Assembly (NCBI GenBank): GCA_029168955.1
Contig: JAPDOI010000365.1
Coordinates: 660,595 to 724,594, forward strand
Direction of reading: 5' to 3'
From: Aplectana chamaeleonis
Lineage: Eukaryota; Nematoda; Chromadorea; Rhabditida; Cosmocercidae
DNA: 64,000 nt
The notes below the pieces were generated by a model. The model did no database searches. It was not told where the DNA came from and saw nothing but the letters and a program-made list of their open reading frames with translations. The position numbers were made by a program, and so were the translations under genes. Each line of letters starts with the position of its first letter. Position 1 is the first letter of the stretch. Of the stretch, positions 31,987-42,789 are shown piece by piece.

Positions 31987-32142
31987 AAACGTTCTCCACC
32001 ACCGCCTCCGCCTCCGCCTCCACCTCCGTCCGTCGAAAACCATTTTTTTGGAAGGCGTGGACCAAATCGCTCGAAAATTTGTGACTAGATGTAATAGACC
32101 ACGGGAATGACGAAAATAATTGTCAGAACTCACCATAATTTT
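31987..32142 (+). repeat. unique-like segment, inverted copy at 36603-36765
   Basis: A CCGCCTCC triplet-rich stretch, then GGCGTGGACCAAATCGCTCG and CATTCCCGTGGTCTATTACA (minus sense), recurs in opposite orientation beyond the end of the last minisatellite block. The two copies therefore bracket block 3 as a 4.5-kb inverted pair. Confidence 0.8.
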
Positions 32143-32264
32143 AGAGCCAACTCGAGTGAGATTACGGTAGGTCCCCTTTTTTTTCGGAGGCGGTGGTGAC
32201 GAACCCATGATGTCCTGCACACTCCTACTAAGGTCCTGCACACTCCTACTGGAGGTCCTGCACA
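32143..32264 (+). repeat. MITE F-like right-end fragment and a few 21-bp units
   Basis: GAGCCAACTCGAGTGAGATT then ACGGTAGG repeats the right-end region of MITE F (30535) and is followed by three 21-bp units ending in GGAGGTCCTGCACAAC, joining MITE G. Confidence 0.6.
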
Positions 32265-32493
32265 ACAATTGATCAATGATAAAGTATAAAGGAAGTGGAG
32301 AGCGGTGTGTCTTGCTTCACACACCGTCCTTCTCTAGGGGTCAGCAGTTGAGGCTCTTCCTGGACTAAAAAGCAGGGAAACATCACCACCTGTAGGGAAG
32401 ATGAAGCGAAATCGGAGTCAGAACTTAGAAAATTTTAGAGCCAACTCGAGTGAGATTACGGTAGCCCTGTTCTGGCGGACTTAACTATCGTTC
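32265..32493 (+). mobile_element. MITE G, left-truncated sister of MITE F
   Basis: From AATTGATCAATGATAAAG onward it is nearly identical to MITE F and ends with the same right terminus ATTACGGTAGCCCTG to CTATCGTTC. The left terminus is replaced by minisatellite. The following block matches the one after MITE F, so MITE and satellite were probably duplicated together. Confidence 0.8.
32289..32330 (+). promoter_or_regulatory. core promoter-like module G
   Basis: TATAAAGG is followed by TGCTTC 28 bases later within the intact CGGTGTGT/ACACACCG stem. It is almost the same as module F. Confidence 0.45.
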
Positions 32494-35400
32494 TTGTAGA
32501 TTCCAGGCCTGGCTTGCATACGGTGTCCTGAACATTGAACTGAGGTCCTGCACACCCCTACTGAGATCCAGCACACATTCCATGAAGTCCTGCTCATCCT
32601 TACAGGGGTCTTGCACACGTTTCATGATGTCCTGCACACTCCTACTAAGGTCCTGCACACATTCCATGATGTCCTGCACACCCCTATTGGGGTCCTGCAC
32701 ACGCTTCATGATGTCCTGCACACTCCTACTGATGTCCTGCACACATTCCACGAAGTTCTGATCATCCTTTACAGGTGTCTTGCACACGTTTCATGATGTC
32801 CTGCACACTCCTACTGATGTCCTGCACACATTCCACGAAGTTCTGATCATCCTTACAGGGGTCTTGCACACGTTTCATGATGTCCTGCACACTCCTACTA
32901 AGGTCCTACACACATTCCATGACGTCCTGCTCAACCCTACTGGGGTCCTGCACACGCTTCATGATGTCCTGCACACTCCTACTGATGTCCTGCACACATT
33001 CCATTAAGTCCTGCTCATCCTTACAGGGGTCTTGCACATGTTTCATGATGTCCTGCACACTCCTACTAAGGTCCTGCACACATTCTACGACGTCCTGCAC
33101 ACCCCTACTGGGGTCCTGCACAGGTCTCATGATGTCCTGCACACTCCTACTGATGTTCTGCACACATTCTACGATGTCCTGCACACCCCTACTGGGGTCC
33201 TACACAGGTTCCATGATGTCCTGCACACTCCTACTGGGGTCCTGCACAGGTCCCATGATGTCCTGCACACTCCTACTAAGGTCCCTGCACACTCCTACTG
33301 AGGTCCTGCACACATTCTACGACGTCCTGCACACCCTACTGGGGTCCTGCACACGTTCCATGATATCCTCCGCCCTCCTACTGAGGTCCTGTACAGGCCC
33401 CATAATGTCATGCACACTCCTACTGAGGTCCTGCACACCCCTACTGGGGTCCTGCACAGGTCCCATGATGTCCTGCACACTCCTACTAAGGTCCTGCGCA
33501 CTCCCATTGAGGTCCTGCACCCATTCTACGCCGTCCTGCACACCCTTCCTGGGGTCCTGCTCAGGTACCAAAATGTCCTGCACACTCCTACTGAGGTCCT
33601 GCACACCCCTACTGGGGTCCTGCACAGGTCCCATGATGTCCTGCACACTCCTACTAAGATCCTGCACACTCCTACCTGAGGTCCTGCACACATTCTACGA
33701 CGTCCTGCACACCCCTACTGGGGTCCTGCACAGGTCCCATGATGTCCTGCACACTCCTACTAAGGTCCTGCACACTTACTGAGGTCCTGCACACATTCTA
33801 CGGCGTCCTGCACACCCCTACTGGAGATCCAGCACACATTCCATGAAGTCCTGCTCATCCTTACAGGGTCTTGCACACGTTTCATGATGTCCTGCACACT
33901 CCTACTGATGTCCTGCACACATTCCACGAAGTTCTGATCATCCTTACAGGGGTCTTGCACACGTTTCATGATGTCCTGCACACTCCTACTAAGGTCCTGC
34001 ACACATTCCATGATGTCCTGCACACCCCTATTGGGGTCCTGCACACGCTTCATGATGTCCTGCACACTCCTACTGATGTCCTGCACACATTCCACGAAGT
34101 TCTGATCATCTCTTACAGGGTCTTGCACTCGCTTCATGATGTCCTGCACACTCCTACTAAGGTCCTGCACACATTCCATGATGTCCTGCACACCCCTATT
34201 GGGGTCCTGCACACGTTCCATGATGTCCTGTGTAATTTTACTGAGGTCCTACACACATTCCATGACGTCCTGATCAACCCTACTGGGGGTCCTGCACACG
34301 CTTCATGATGTCCTGCACACTCCTACTGATGTCCTGCACACATTCCATGAAGTCCTGCTCATCCTTACAGGGTCTTGCACATGTTTCATGATGTCCTGCA
34401 CACTCCTACTAAGGTCCTGCACACATTCTACGACGTCCTGCACACCCCTACTGGGGTCCTGCACAGGTCCCATGATGTCCTGCACACTCCTTACTGATGT
34501 TCTGCACACATTCTACGATGTCCTGCACACCCTACTGGGGTCCTACACAGGTTCCATGATGTCCTGCACACTCCTACTGGGGTCCTGCACAGGTCCCATG
34601 ATGTCCTGCACACACTCCTACTGGGAGGTCCTGCACACATTCTACGACGTCCTGCACACCCTACCTGGGGTCCTGCACACGTTCCATGATATCCTGCGCA
34701 CTCCTACTGAGGTCCTGTACAGGTCCCATAATGTCATGCACACTCCTACTGAGGTCCTGCACACCCCTACTGGGGTCCTGCACAGGTCCCATGATGTCCT
34801 GCACACTCCTACTAAGGTCCTGCACACTCCCACTGAGGTCCTGCACACATTCTACGACGTCCTGCACACCCTTACTGGGGTCCTACACAGGTCCTAAAAT
34901 GTCCTGCACACTCCTACTGAGGTCCTGCACACCCCTACTGGGGTCCTGCACAGGTCCCATGATGTCCTGCACACTCCTACTAAGGTCCTGCACACTCCTA
35001 CTGAGGTCCTGCACACATTCTACGGCGTCCTGCACACCCCTACTGAGATCCAGCACACATTCCATGAAGTCCTGCTCATCCTTACAGGGGTCTTGCACAC
35101 GTTTCATGATGTCCTGCACACTCCTACTGATGTCCTGCACACATTCCACGAAGTTCTGATCATCCTTACAGGGGTCTTGCACACGTTTCATGATGTCCTG
35201 CACACTACTACTAAGGTCCTGCACACATTCCATGATGTCCTGCACACCCCTATTGGGGTCCTGCACACGCTTCATGATGTCCTGCACACTCCTACTGATG
35301 TCCTGCACACATTCCACGAAGTTCTGATCATCCTTACAGGGGTCTTGCACACGTTTCATGATGTCCTGCACACTCCTACTAAGGTCCTGCACACATTCCA

Positions 35401-36300
35401 TGATGTCCTGCACACCCCTATTGGGGTCCTGCACACGTTCTATGATGTCCTGTGTAATTTTACTAAGGTCCTACACACATTCCATGACGTCCTGCTCAAC
35501 CCTACTGGGGTCCTGCACAGGTTCCATGATGTCCTGCACACTCCTACTGATGTCCTGCTCATCCTTACAGGGGTCTTGCACACGTTTCATGATGTCGTGC
35601 ACACTCCTACAAAGGTCTTGCACACATTCTACGACGTCCTGCACACCCCTACTGGGGTCCTGCACAGGTCCCATAATGTCCTGCACACTCCTACTGATGC
35701 TTCTGCACACATTCTACGATGTCCTGCACACCCCTACTGGGGTCTCTACACAGGTTCCATGATGTCCTGCACACTCCTACTGGGGTCCTGCACAGGTCCC
35801 ATGATGTCCTGCACACTCCTACTAAGGTCCTGCACACACTCCTACTGAGGTCCTGCACACATTCTACGACGTCCTGCACACCCCTACTGGGGTCCTGCAC
35901 ACGTTCCATGATATCCTGCGCACTCCTACTGAGGTCCTGTACAGGTCCCATAATGTCATGCACACTCCTACTGAGGTCCTGCACACCCCTACTGGGGTCC
36001 TGCACAGGTCCCATGATGTCCTGCACACTCCTACTAAGGTCCTGCACACTCCCACTGAGGTCCTGCACACATTCTACGACGTCCTGCACACCCTTACTGG
36101 GGTCCTGCACAGGTCCCAAAATGTCCTGCACACCCCTACTGGGGTCCTGCACACATTCTACGACGTCCTGCACACCCCTACTGGGGTCCTGCACAGGTCC
36201 CATGATGTCCTGCACACTCCTACTAAGGTCCTGCACACTCCTACTGAGGTCCTGCACACATTCTACGGCGTCCTGCACACCCCTACTGAGGGGTTGCTGT
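32494..36300 (+). repeat. 21-bp minisatellite with ~1.22-kb higher-order repeats, block 3
   Basis: Landmark variants recur at a regular step: GAGATCCAGCACACATTCC at 32564, 33826 and 35047, and TGTAATTTTACT at 34231 and 35453 (1222 bp apart). Three higher-order copies are visible, plus the earlier one at 30.6-32.0 kb. Units are 21 bp throughout, with occasional single-base indels that shift frames. The array degenerates by 36300. Confidence 0.92.
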
Positions 36301-36602
36301 AGTTCCACGACGTCCTGCATACTCCTACTGCGGTCTCGCATAGTCAACCGACACTTCAGCACACCCTGCGACTTCTTATCTTTGGTGCGCATGGTACAAA
36401 CACGCGCCACGCTCGAAAACAACCCTTCCGCATAGCGTCCTGTTCCAAGCCGGACGTTTAGAGTACACCACCGTAGAGAGCAAGGTATTTATATGGAGTC
36501 TCTAAGAAAACAATGACTGATAACGAAAAACCCGTCATTTTTATAAACTAATCTTGAGAGGCCGGTTTCCGAGTTTCAAACGCCCGTTAGGGGCCCAGAA
36601 GT

Positions 36603-36765
36603 CATTATGGTGAGTTCTGACAATTATTTTCGTCATTCCCGTGGTCTATTACATCTAGTCACAAATTTTCCGAGCGATTTGGTCCACGCCTTCCAAAAAT
36701 GGATTTCGACGGAGGGAGGTGGAGGCGGACGCGGTGGCGGAGGCGGAGACGGGGGTGGAGAACGT
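36603..36765 (-). repeat. inverted copy of 31987-32142
   Basis: GTGAGTTCTGACAATTATTT through GGAGGTGGAGGCGG, the reverse complement of the segment at 31987-32142 with minor changes. Confidence 0.8.
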
Positions 36766-37219
36766 TTTTGCGTACTTTGAGAGGTCATAACTTCAGAAAG
36801 CGGGGACCAGTTGGGATGAAAAGTTGCACACATATGTAATTTCTTGCAGCGCGTCGAATAGTGTACAGCTCATACCTCTGTTGACGGTATGAATAGGTGA
36901 TCTCATTGTAGGGCATCCGCGCGGGAAGAGATCAAAGCCAAATCCTGGTGAGCGCTTCGCGCTCACCACAATTTCTGAAGATTTCCTTCTGGATATGCGT
37001 GAAGGGGTCCAGAAGACACCTGCTGTCCAAATTTCAGCCAAATCGGTTCACAAATAACAAAGTTGTGAGCCCGAAAGCTCATGGTGTGCGCCGTAGGCCG
37101 TCACGCTTTTCAGTCCTCACTGCTAATAGCCACTGCCAATGGTCGCTGCAATCAACTTGGCAGACAGGTAAGTTGGTAGGGGGTACGTAGGCTGGTAAGT
37201 AATCGATTTGTAGGTGAGT
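36766..37219. other. no gene; short perfect hairpin
   Basis: GGTGAGCGCTTCGCGCTCACC at 36949-36969 is a perfect hairpin with a TTCG-containing loop. A near copy is at 7967. Otherwise nothing is visible before the 42-bp array. Confidence 0.5.
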
Positions 37220-38990
37220 GGGGCTTCTGGTGACGTCATCGGGACGTCGTGAAAAGTGCTTCGGGCTTCTGATGACGTCATCGGGACGTCGTGAAAAGTG
37301 CTTCGGGCTTCTGATGACGTCATCGGGAAGTCGTGAAGTGCTTCGGGATTCTGATGACGTCATCGGGAAGTCGTGAAAAATGCTTCGGGCTTCTGATGAC
37401 GTCATCGGGACGTCGTGAAAAATGTTTCGGGCTTCTGATGACGTCATCGGGACGTCGTGAAAAATGCTTCGGGCTTCTGATGACGTCATCGGGACGTCGT
37501 GAAAAGTGCTTCCCGGGCTTCTGGTGACGTCATCGGGACCTCGCGAAAAATGCTTCAGGTTCTGATGACGTCATCGGGACGTCGTGAAAAAGTGCTTCCG
37601 GGATTCTGATGACGTCATCGGGACGTCGTGAAAAATGCTTCGGGCTTCTGATGACGTCAACGGGACCTCGTGAAAAATGCTTCGGGCTCCTGATGACGTC
37701 ATCGGGACTTCGTGAAAAGTGCTTCGGGCTTCTGATGACGTCATCAGGACGTCGGGAAAAGTGCTTCGGGCGTTTGATGACGTCATCGGGACGTCGTGAA
37801 AAGTGCTTCGGGCGTTTGATGACGTCATCGGGACGTCGTTAAAAGTGATTCGGGCTTCTGATGACGTCATCGGGACGTCGTGAAAAGTGTTTCGGGCTTC
37901 TGATGACGTCATCGGGACGTCGTAAAAAGTGCTTCGGGCTTCTGATGACGTCATCGGGACGTCGTGAAAAGTGCTTCGGGCTTCTGATGACGTCATCGGG
38001 ACGTCATGAAAAGTGCTTCGGGCTTCTGACGACGTCATCGGGACGTCGTGAAAAATGCATCTGGCTTCTGAAGACGTCATCGGGACGTCGTGAAAAGTGC
38101 TTCGGGCTTCTGATGACGTCATCGGGACGTCGTGAAAAGTGCTTCGGGCTTCTGACGACGTCATCGGGACGTCGTGAAAAATGCATCTGGCTTCTGATGA
38201 CGTCATCGGGACGTCGTGAAAAGTGCTTCGGGCTTCTAATGACGTCATCGGGACGTCGTGAAAAATGCATCTGGCTTCTGATGACGTCATCGGGACGTCG
38301 TGAAAAGTGCTTCGGGCTTCTGACGTCATCGGGACGTCGTGAAAAGTGCTTCGGGCTTCTGACGACGTCATCGGGACGTCGTGAAAAGTGTTTCGGGCTT
38401 CTGACGACGTCATCGGGACGTCGTGAAAAATGCATCTGGCTTCTGATGACGTCATCGGGACGTCGTGAAAAGTGCTTCAGGCTTCTAATGACGTCATCGG
38501 GATGTCGTGAAAAGTGCTTCGGGCTTCTGATGACGTCATCGGGACGTCATGAAAAGTGCTTCGGGCTTCTGACGACGTCATCGGGACGTCGTGAAAAGTG
38601 CTTCGGGCTTCTAATGACGTCATCGGGACGTCGTGAAAAATGCATCTGGCTTCTGATGACGTCATCGGGACGTCGTGAAAAGTGCTTCGGGCTTCTGACG
38701 TCATCGGGACGTCGTGAAAAGTGCTTCGGGCTTCTGACGACGTCATCGGGACGTCGTGAAAAGTGTTTCGGGCTTCTGACGACGTCATCGGGACGTCGTG
38801 AAAAATGCATCTGGCTTCTGATGACGTCATCGGGACGTCGTGAAAAGTGCTTCAGGCTTCTAATGACGTCATCGGGATGTCGTGAAAAGTGCTTCGGGCT
38901 TCTGATGACGTCATCGGGAAGTCGTGAAAAGTGCATCGGGCTTCCAATGACGTCTCCAAGACGTCGTGGAAAGTGCAGAGCGGTTCATGT
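37220..38990 (+). repeat. 42-bp satellite, ~41 copies, each with a CRE-like palindrome
   Basis: The unit consists of TGATGACGTCATCGGGAC then GTCGTGAAAAGTGC then TTCGGGCTTC. Most copies contain TGACGTCA, the palindromic cAMP-response element recognised by CREB/ATF bZIP proteins. The last 800 bp show a higher-order duplication (38,100-38,460 resembles 38,540-38,860), and some copies have lost 3 bp. Because 42 is 14 codons, 14-residue repeat frames stay open on both strands (up to 385 codons). I do not call these genes. Confidence 0.93.
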
Positions 38991-39063
38991 AATATGTGCG
39001 TATGGCCGCGAAATGTGAGTCACGCTTCATTTGTTGCGTGCTTCACAAGTTGATTGCTAAAGT

Positions 39064-39335
39064 TTATAATTTACCATCGGCACAAAATTCTCACGGAAGT
39101 GTAGCAGTTTTTCTTGCCAAGAGTTTTCCATGTTTAGGCCCAGATATCGTGATATCTTTATAACCGGCGAGGCTGTTTCCCTAGTCTGTTCAGCTTCAGC
39201 CGCTCACTTCCACAGAAAGACGGTGTGAGAATGAAAACACACCGCTCTCAATTTCTTTTATACCCTACTCTTTATCAATTGGTTATCATGAACTTAGTTT
39301 ACGGTGAGAATTTTCTGCCGATGGCAACTTATAAT
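39064..39335 (-). mobile_element. MITE H with TTATAATTTACC termini
   Basis: The left TTATAATTTACCATCGGCAC and onward (AAAATTCTCA) pairs with the right TGAGAATTTTCTGCCGATGG and onward (CAACTTATAA), about 31 bp. The element is 272 bp. A single related terminus (TTTATAAATTGCCACCGGCA) lies at 53262. It contains module H. Confidence 0.8.
39225..39262 (-). promoter_or_regulatory. core promoter-like module H
   Basis: Minus-strand TATAAAAG (39255-39262) is followed 28 bases later by TCATTC in the loop of a CGGTGTG/CACACCG stem. Upstream is TTCATGATAACCAATTGATA, similar to copies B, D and F. Confidence 0.5.
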
Positions 39336-39438
39336 CATCTGTTGACTGCTTACTGATTATCGTATCAGTCCAAAAAGGTTGATAAGTGGTGCATATTTTC
39401 GAGGGATATTACTGCGTAATATCAGGAAAAAATGAACA

Positions 39439-40043
39439 ATTCTATCCAAAAAGGGTCTTCCAAGCGAAAGAGGTTTGGTTCGCGTCAGAAACGTTCCAAC
39501 AAAAAGGGAACAATAGGAAAGTGAAGTGAGGAGAGTGTACAAAAAGTGAACAATATTCTCTCCAAGCGACATTCTCGGTCGACTCTTCTATACAGCGAAA
39601 ACAAACCGTTGTGGTATTTTACGAGGAAGAGCAATGGTTTAAAAAAAGGACTTTTATTCGCTTACGAGATTATGTGGGAATACTCTTGGTTGATAATGTA
39701 TTTCAATTGTTTCATTTTTCCCAAGAGCTGTAGCTAACAGTCTGCTCTGGTCAGTTTGACATCATCTCTTTCAATGAAAACTATCAGATACATATACATG
39801 TATATTTTTAACGGTTCTCGCATGATCGGAGTTATTTTTGGAACTACAAAGCACTTCCGAGTAGAATACCACAACGGTTTGTTTTCGCTATATAGAAGAG
39901 TCGACCGAGAATATCACTTCAAGAGAATATTGTTCGCTTTTTGTACACTCTCCTCACTTCACTTTCCTATTGTTCCCTTTGCTGGAACGTTTCTGACGCG
40001 AACCAAACCTCTTTCGCTTGGAAGACCCTTTTTGGATAGAATA
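39439..40043. mobile_element. foldback element 3 (arms ~184 bp)
   Basis: 39439-39622 and 39861-40043 are reverse complements (for example GAAAGAGGTTTGGTTCGCGT and ACGCGAACCAAACCTCTTTC) around a 238-bp spacer. The right arm directly abuts the dispersed repeat that follows. Confidence 0.8.
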
Positions 40044-40980
40044 TAATGTAGTAATGGGTGCCCTCATCAGAAAGCAGAGTTATCGTCGCTGCATTGCACA
40101 GTGAAGCTTTCTAATAAGTGCTGAAACACAACAGAAAAACAACCAAAAATGGGAAATTTCGGAAAAAAAAAACAAATTTTCTCGTTTTCGTGTTTCTTAT
40201 ATTCTGCTATTTTTCACTGATGCCCACATGGACTTTTTCATAGCTAACTTCTTCGAAAAATCTTTTTTACATGAGCTATACACTCGAGGACCTCATAAAA
40301 ACTGGTTACGTCTCGCGGAACAATGTTGAGTAAATGATAATTTGGAAATCAGCTATCAAAAATGACCAGATACCTCACTGGTGGTGTCACACACCTAGCT
40401 CTAAAGAAATCATAAATCAAAACAAAGAAGCAGATTTGTAAGGGTCTTTAAATAGACATTGAATTTCCGAAAAAAAAACACTATTTTTTGAATTTTTTTC
40501 AAAAATGCCCGTTCAACCAGAAAATTGTTCGGTGTATTCGTGGTTGTGCATATAAATCATTTGAATCATCATTATAACATTTCAATCAGCATAGGCCTGT
40601 CTGAGCCGAAAATTGATTTCAATCGGGCTCTGCAGTGCTGTATTGTAATTTTCATCCAGAGTATTTTTATTTCCAGCTCGCAGTTTTCTGACAAAATGTT
40701 TTATACACGGTATACTGCATGTTTTGTATTACTTACAAATTTCTTTGATCATAAGCCGTCGTTTTGAAAATGTTTATGAGTTTCTGAAGACTCGTCATCC
40801 TCTCAGTTCAATTTATCGAAAAAAAATTCGAACTTTTCGAAATTTCTTCAAACATATTTGGCAGAATCTCAGGGCTGCCTCGAAAGTGTCACAGAAACAG
40901 AATCAACCGGGGAAGCCGTTAAACATGGTAAACCGTTCCTGAATTGGACGCCGCACAAAAACGGCGGAGGCCGCCGCCGC
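40042..40980 (+). repeat. ~0.94-kb dispersed repeat, copy 2 (inverted relative to copy 1)
   Basis: Reverse complement of 22580-23513, with the same 80-codon frame at 40525-40767. The copies are about 16.5 kb apart and in opposite orientation, so recombination between them could invert the segment between. Confidence 0.8.
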
Positions 40981-41656
40981 TTTTTACCCTTGGCAGCCGA
41001 CCGCACTGTATATGCCTTGAAACCTGAAGGAAGACGCTTCTCGTGATTTCTTTCTATATCCCATGATAATTCAGAAATTAATTTTTCGAAAGACGAAAAT
41101 ACATTCTTACATCATCTGCGCTGATGACAAGACCGAAAGAGACCAAAATAAGTTACAAAGAGAAGCATGGCGTTGAAATCAAGAGGCCACCCAGCATTTA
41201 TTCAACAAAATTAGAAAATACACGTCATATAAAAAAATAGCAGACGGATCAGAAAAGGACTGAATACTACTGATATCGGACGAAAAAAATGTGACACCCA
41301 ACTCCTCAACAGATTTATTATCAAAACCTACAATAACGTTTCCCAATAACACTGATTCGTGAACCGAATGGAGCTGGACCTTTCTTGAAAATGGCTATGT
41401 GAACTACTAAGAGCAGATAAGGCGGCATATAGCACAGCCTGAAGCGAATTTGTTGATGTGATCCGAAACAAAACTTTTTGCAGTTGAATTTTATCAATGG
41501 TATGTTTTTGGGAAAACACTTCATCTTAAAATCGGGCATTTTTTCAGCGCTTACTATAGAAACCGATGCGTGCGAGCCCGCCAAAAATAGTTCTCCTGTA
41601 CTGCCTTTTTCGCAGCTGGTTGTACAGGGGGTGCCAAACAGGGTACGGCACGAGGT
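40981..41656. other. no gene seen
   Basis: A 143-codon minus-strand frame (41321-41752) overlaps the start of the next element and has no recognised domain. Confidence 0.35.
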
Positions 41657-41664
41657 GTGGACAA

Positions 41665-42201
41665 TATACTTAGTATCCGAATCACTCCATTTCGGATATC
41701 CGACCGGATATCCGAGATTCGGATAATCCGATATCCGAAAATTTGAAAACACGCATTATCTGAATCGAACCAATATCCGGGAAATTTAAAATCGGCATTA
41801 TCTGAATCGAACCATTATCCGAAGGGTCGAAAATTCGGATAAAAATGGATAAAAATCGGATAAAATCGGATAAAAACGGATAAAACGGATAAAAATCGGA
41901 TAAAACGGATGAAATTTGCGTAAAATCGGATAAAAACGGATAAAAATCGGATAAAAACCGGATAAAACGGATAAAATTTGCGTAAAATCGGATAAATCGG
42001 TTCATTTTAGGTTGAATGTAGTAAACCGGTCAAGTTGAATGTAGTAAACCGGTCCATTTTTTATATCAACTATTTGACTCTTTTGCTTCCTCATTCGTGT
42101 AATTTATGTATATGTCCATTTCTCGTAGCTCCTATTCTACTCATTTTGTGTGTGTGTATGTGCGTGTGTGCGTGTATGTGCGTGTGTGTATGTGCGTGTG
42201 C

Positions 42202-42232
<31 letters not shown>

Positions 42233-42233
42233 C

Positions 42234-42303
<70 letters not shown>

Positions 42304-42537
42304 GTATGTGTGTGTGTTGCCTGAGATTTGTTCCGATAATATCAGAGAATTTATCCGAAATTATCCGACGGATATCCGTATCCGAATCATTGGAAAAATG
42401 GCATTATCTGAATCGATCCAATATCCGAAAATTTGAAAAAACGCATTATCTGAATCGAACCAATATCCGGTAAATTTAAAATGGCATTATCCGAATCGAT
42501 CCATTATCCGAGGAATTACCTTCGGATAACAAGTATA
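41665..42537 (+). mobile_element. TIR element with internal GGATAAAA repeats and (GT)n, copy 1
   Basis: It starts TATACTTAGTATCCGAATC and ends TTCGGATAACAAGTATA, so the tips are inverted repeats. Flanking both sides is GTGGACAA (41657-41664 and 42538-42545), an 8-bp target duplication, which is the length made by hAT and P-type transposases. Inside are paired ATCCGAATC/ATATCCG phrases at both ends, an array of GGATAAAA(A/T)C-like units, and GT-rich microsatellite (42149-42320). No transposase. Confidence 0.88.
42149..42320 (+). repeat. (GT)n / GTGTGTAT microsatellite inside the element
   Basis: A GT-rich run with TATG and GCGT interruptions. The counterpart in copy 2 is about four times longer. 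Confidence 0.9.
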
Positions 42538-42789
42538 GTGGACAAGGCTAAATTTACTCAGACCCCCAACCAAAAGCAAACTTTTGGCAATTTTCTCAGA
42601 CCCCCCTCCCAGACCGGTTAATAGGTCAAATATTTGGCGATTTTCTCGGACCCCCTCCCAGGAGCGTTTTTTGTTTGTTTTGTTGTAAAATTGAAAGAAG
42701 AGGAACAACCTATTTTAAAAGATGTATAATTTAAAGAAGAAGAACCATCTAAAAAAACAAGACATTACAGTGAATTAGGTCACGGACGA

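Noticed and set aside
30279..32493. LTR retrotransposon with MITEs F and G as long terminal repeats
   Set aside because: F has its own inverted termini, G is truncated, and the DNA between is minisatellite with no gag, protease or integrase.
37220..38990. CRISPR-like array (regular repeats)
   Set aside because: The units are directly adjacent with no unique spacers, the organism is eukaryotic, and there are no cas genes.
37571..39018. Long repeat-protein frames on both strands (14-residue units, up to 385 codons)
   Set aside because: They exist only because the 42-bp satellite unit is a multiple of three. Both strands and more than one frame are open, and start codons and indels do not respect any one frame.
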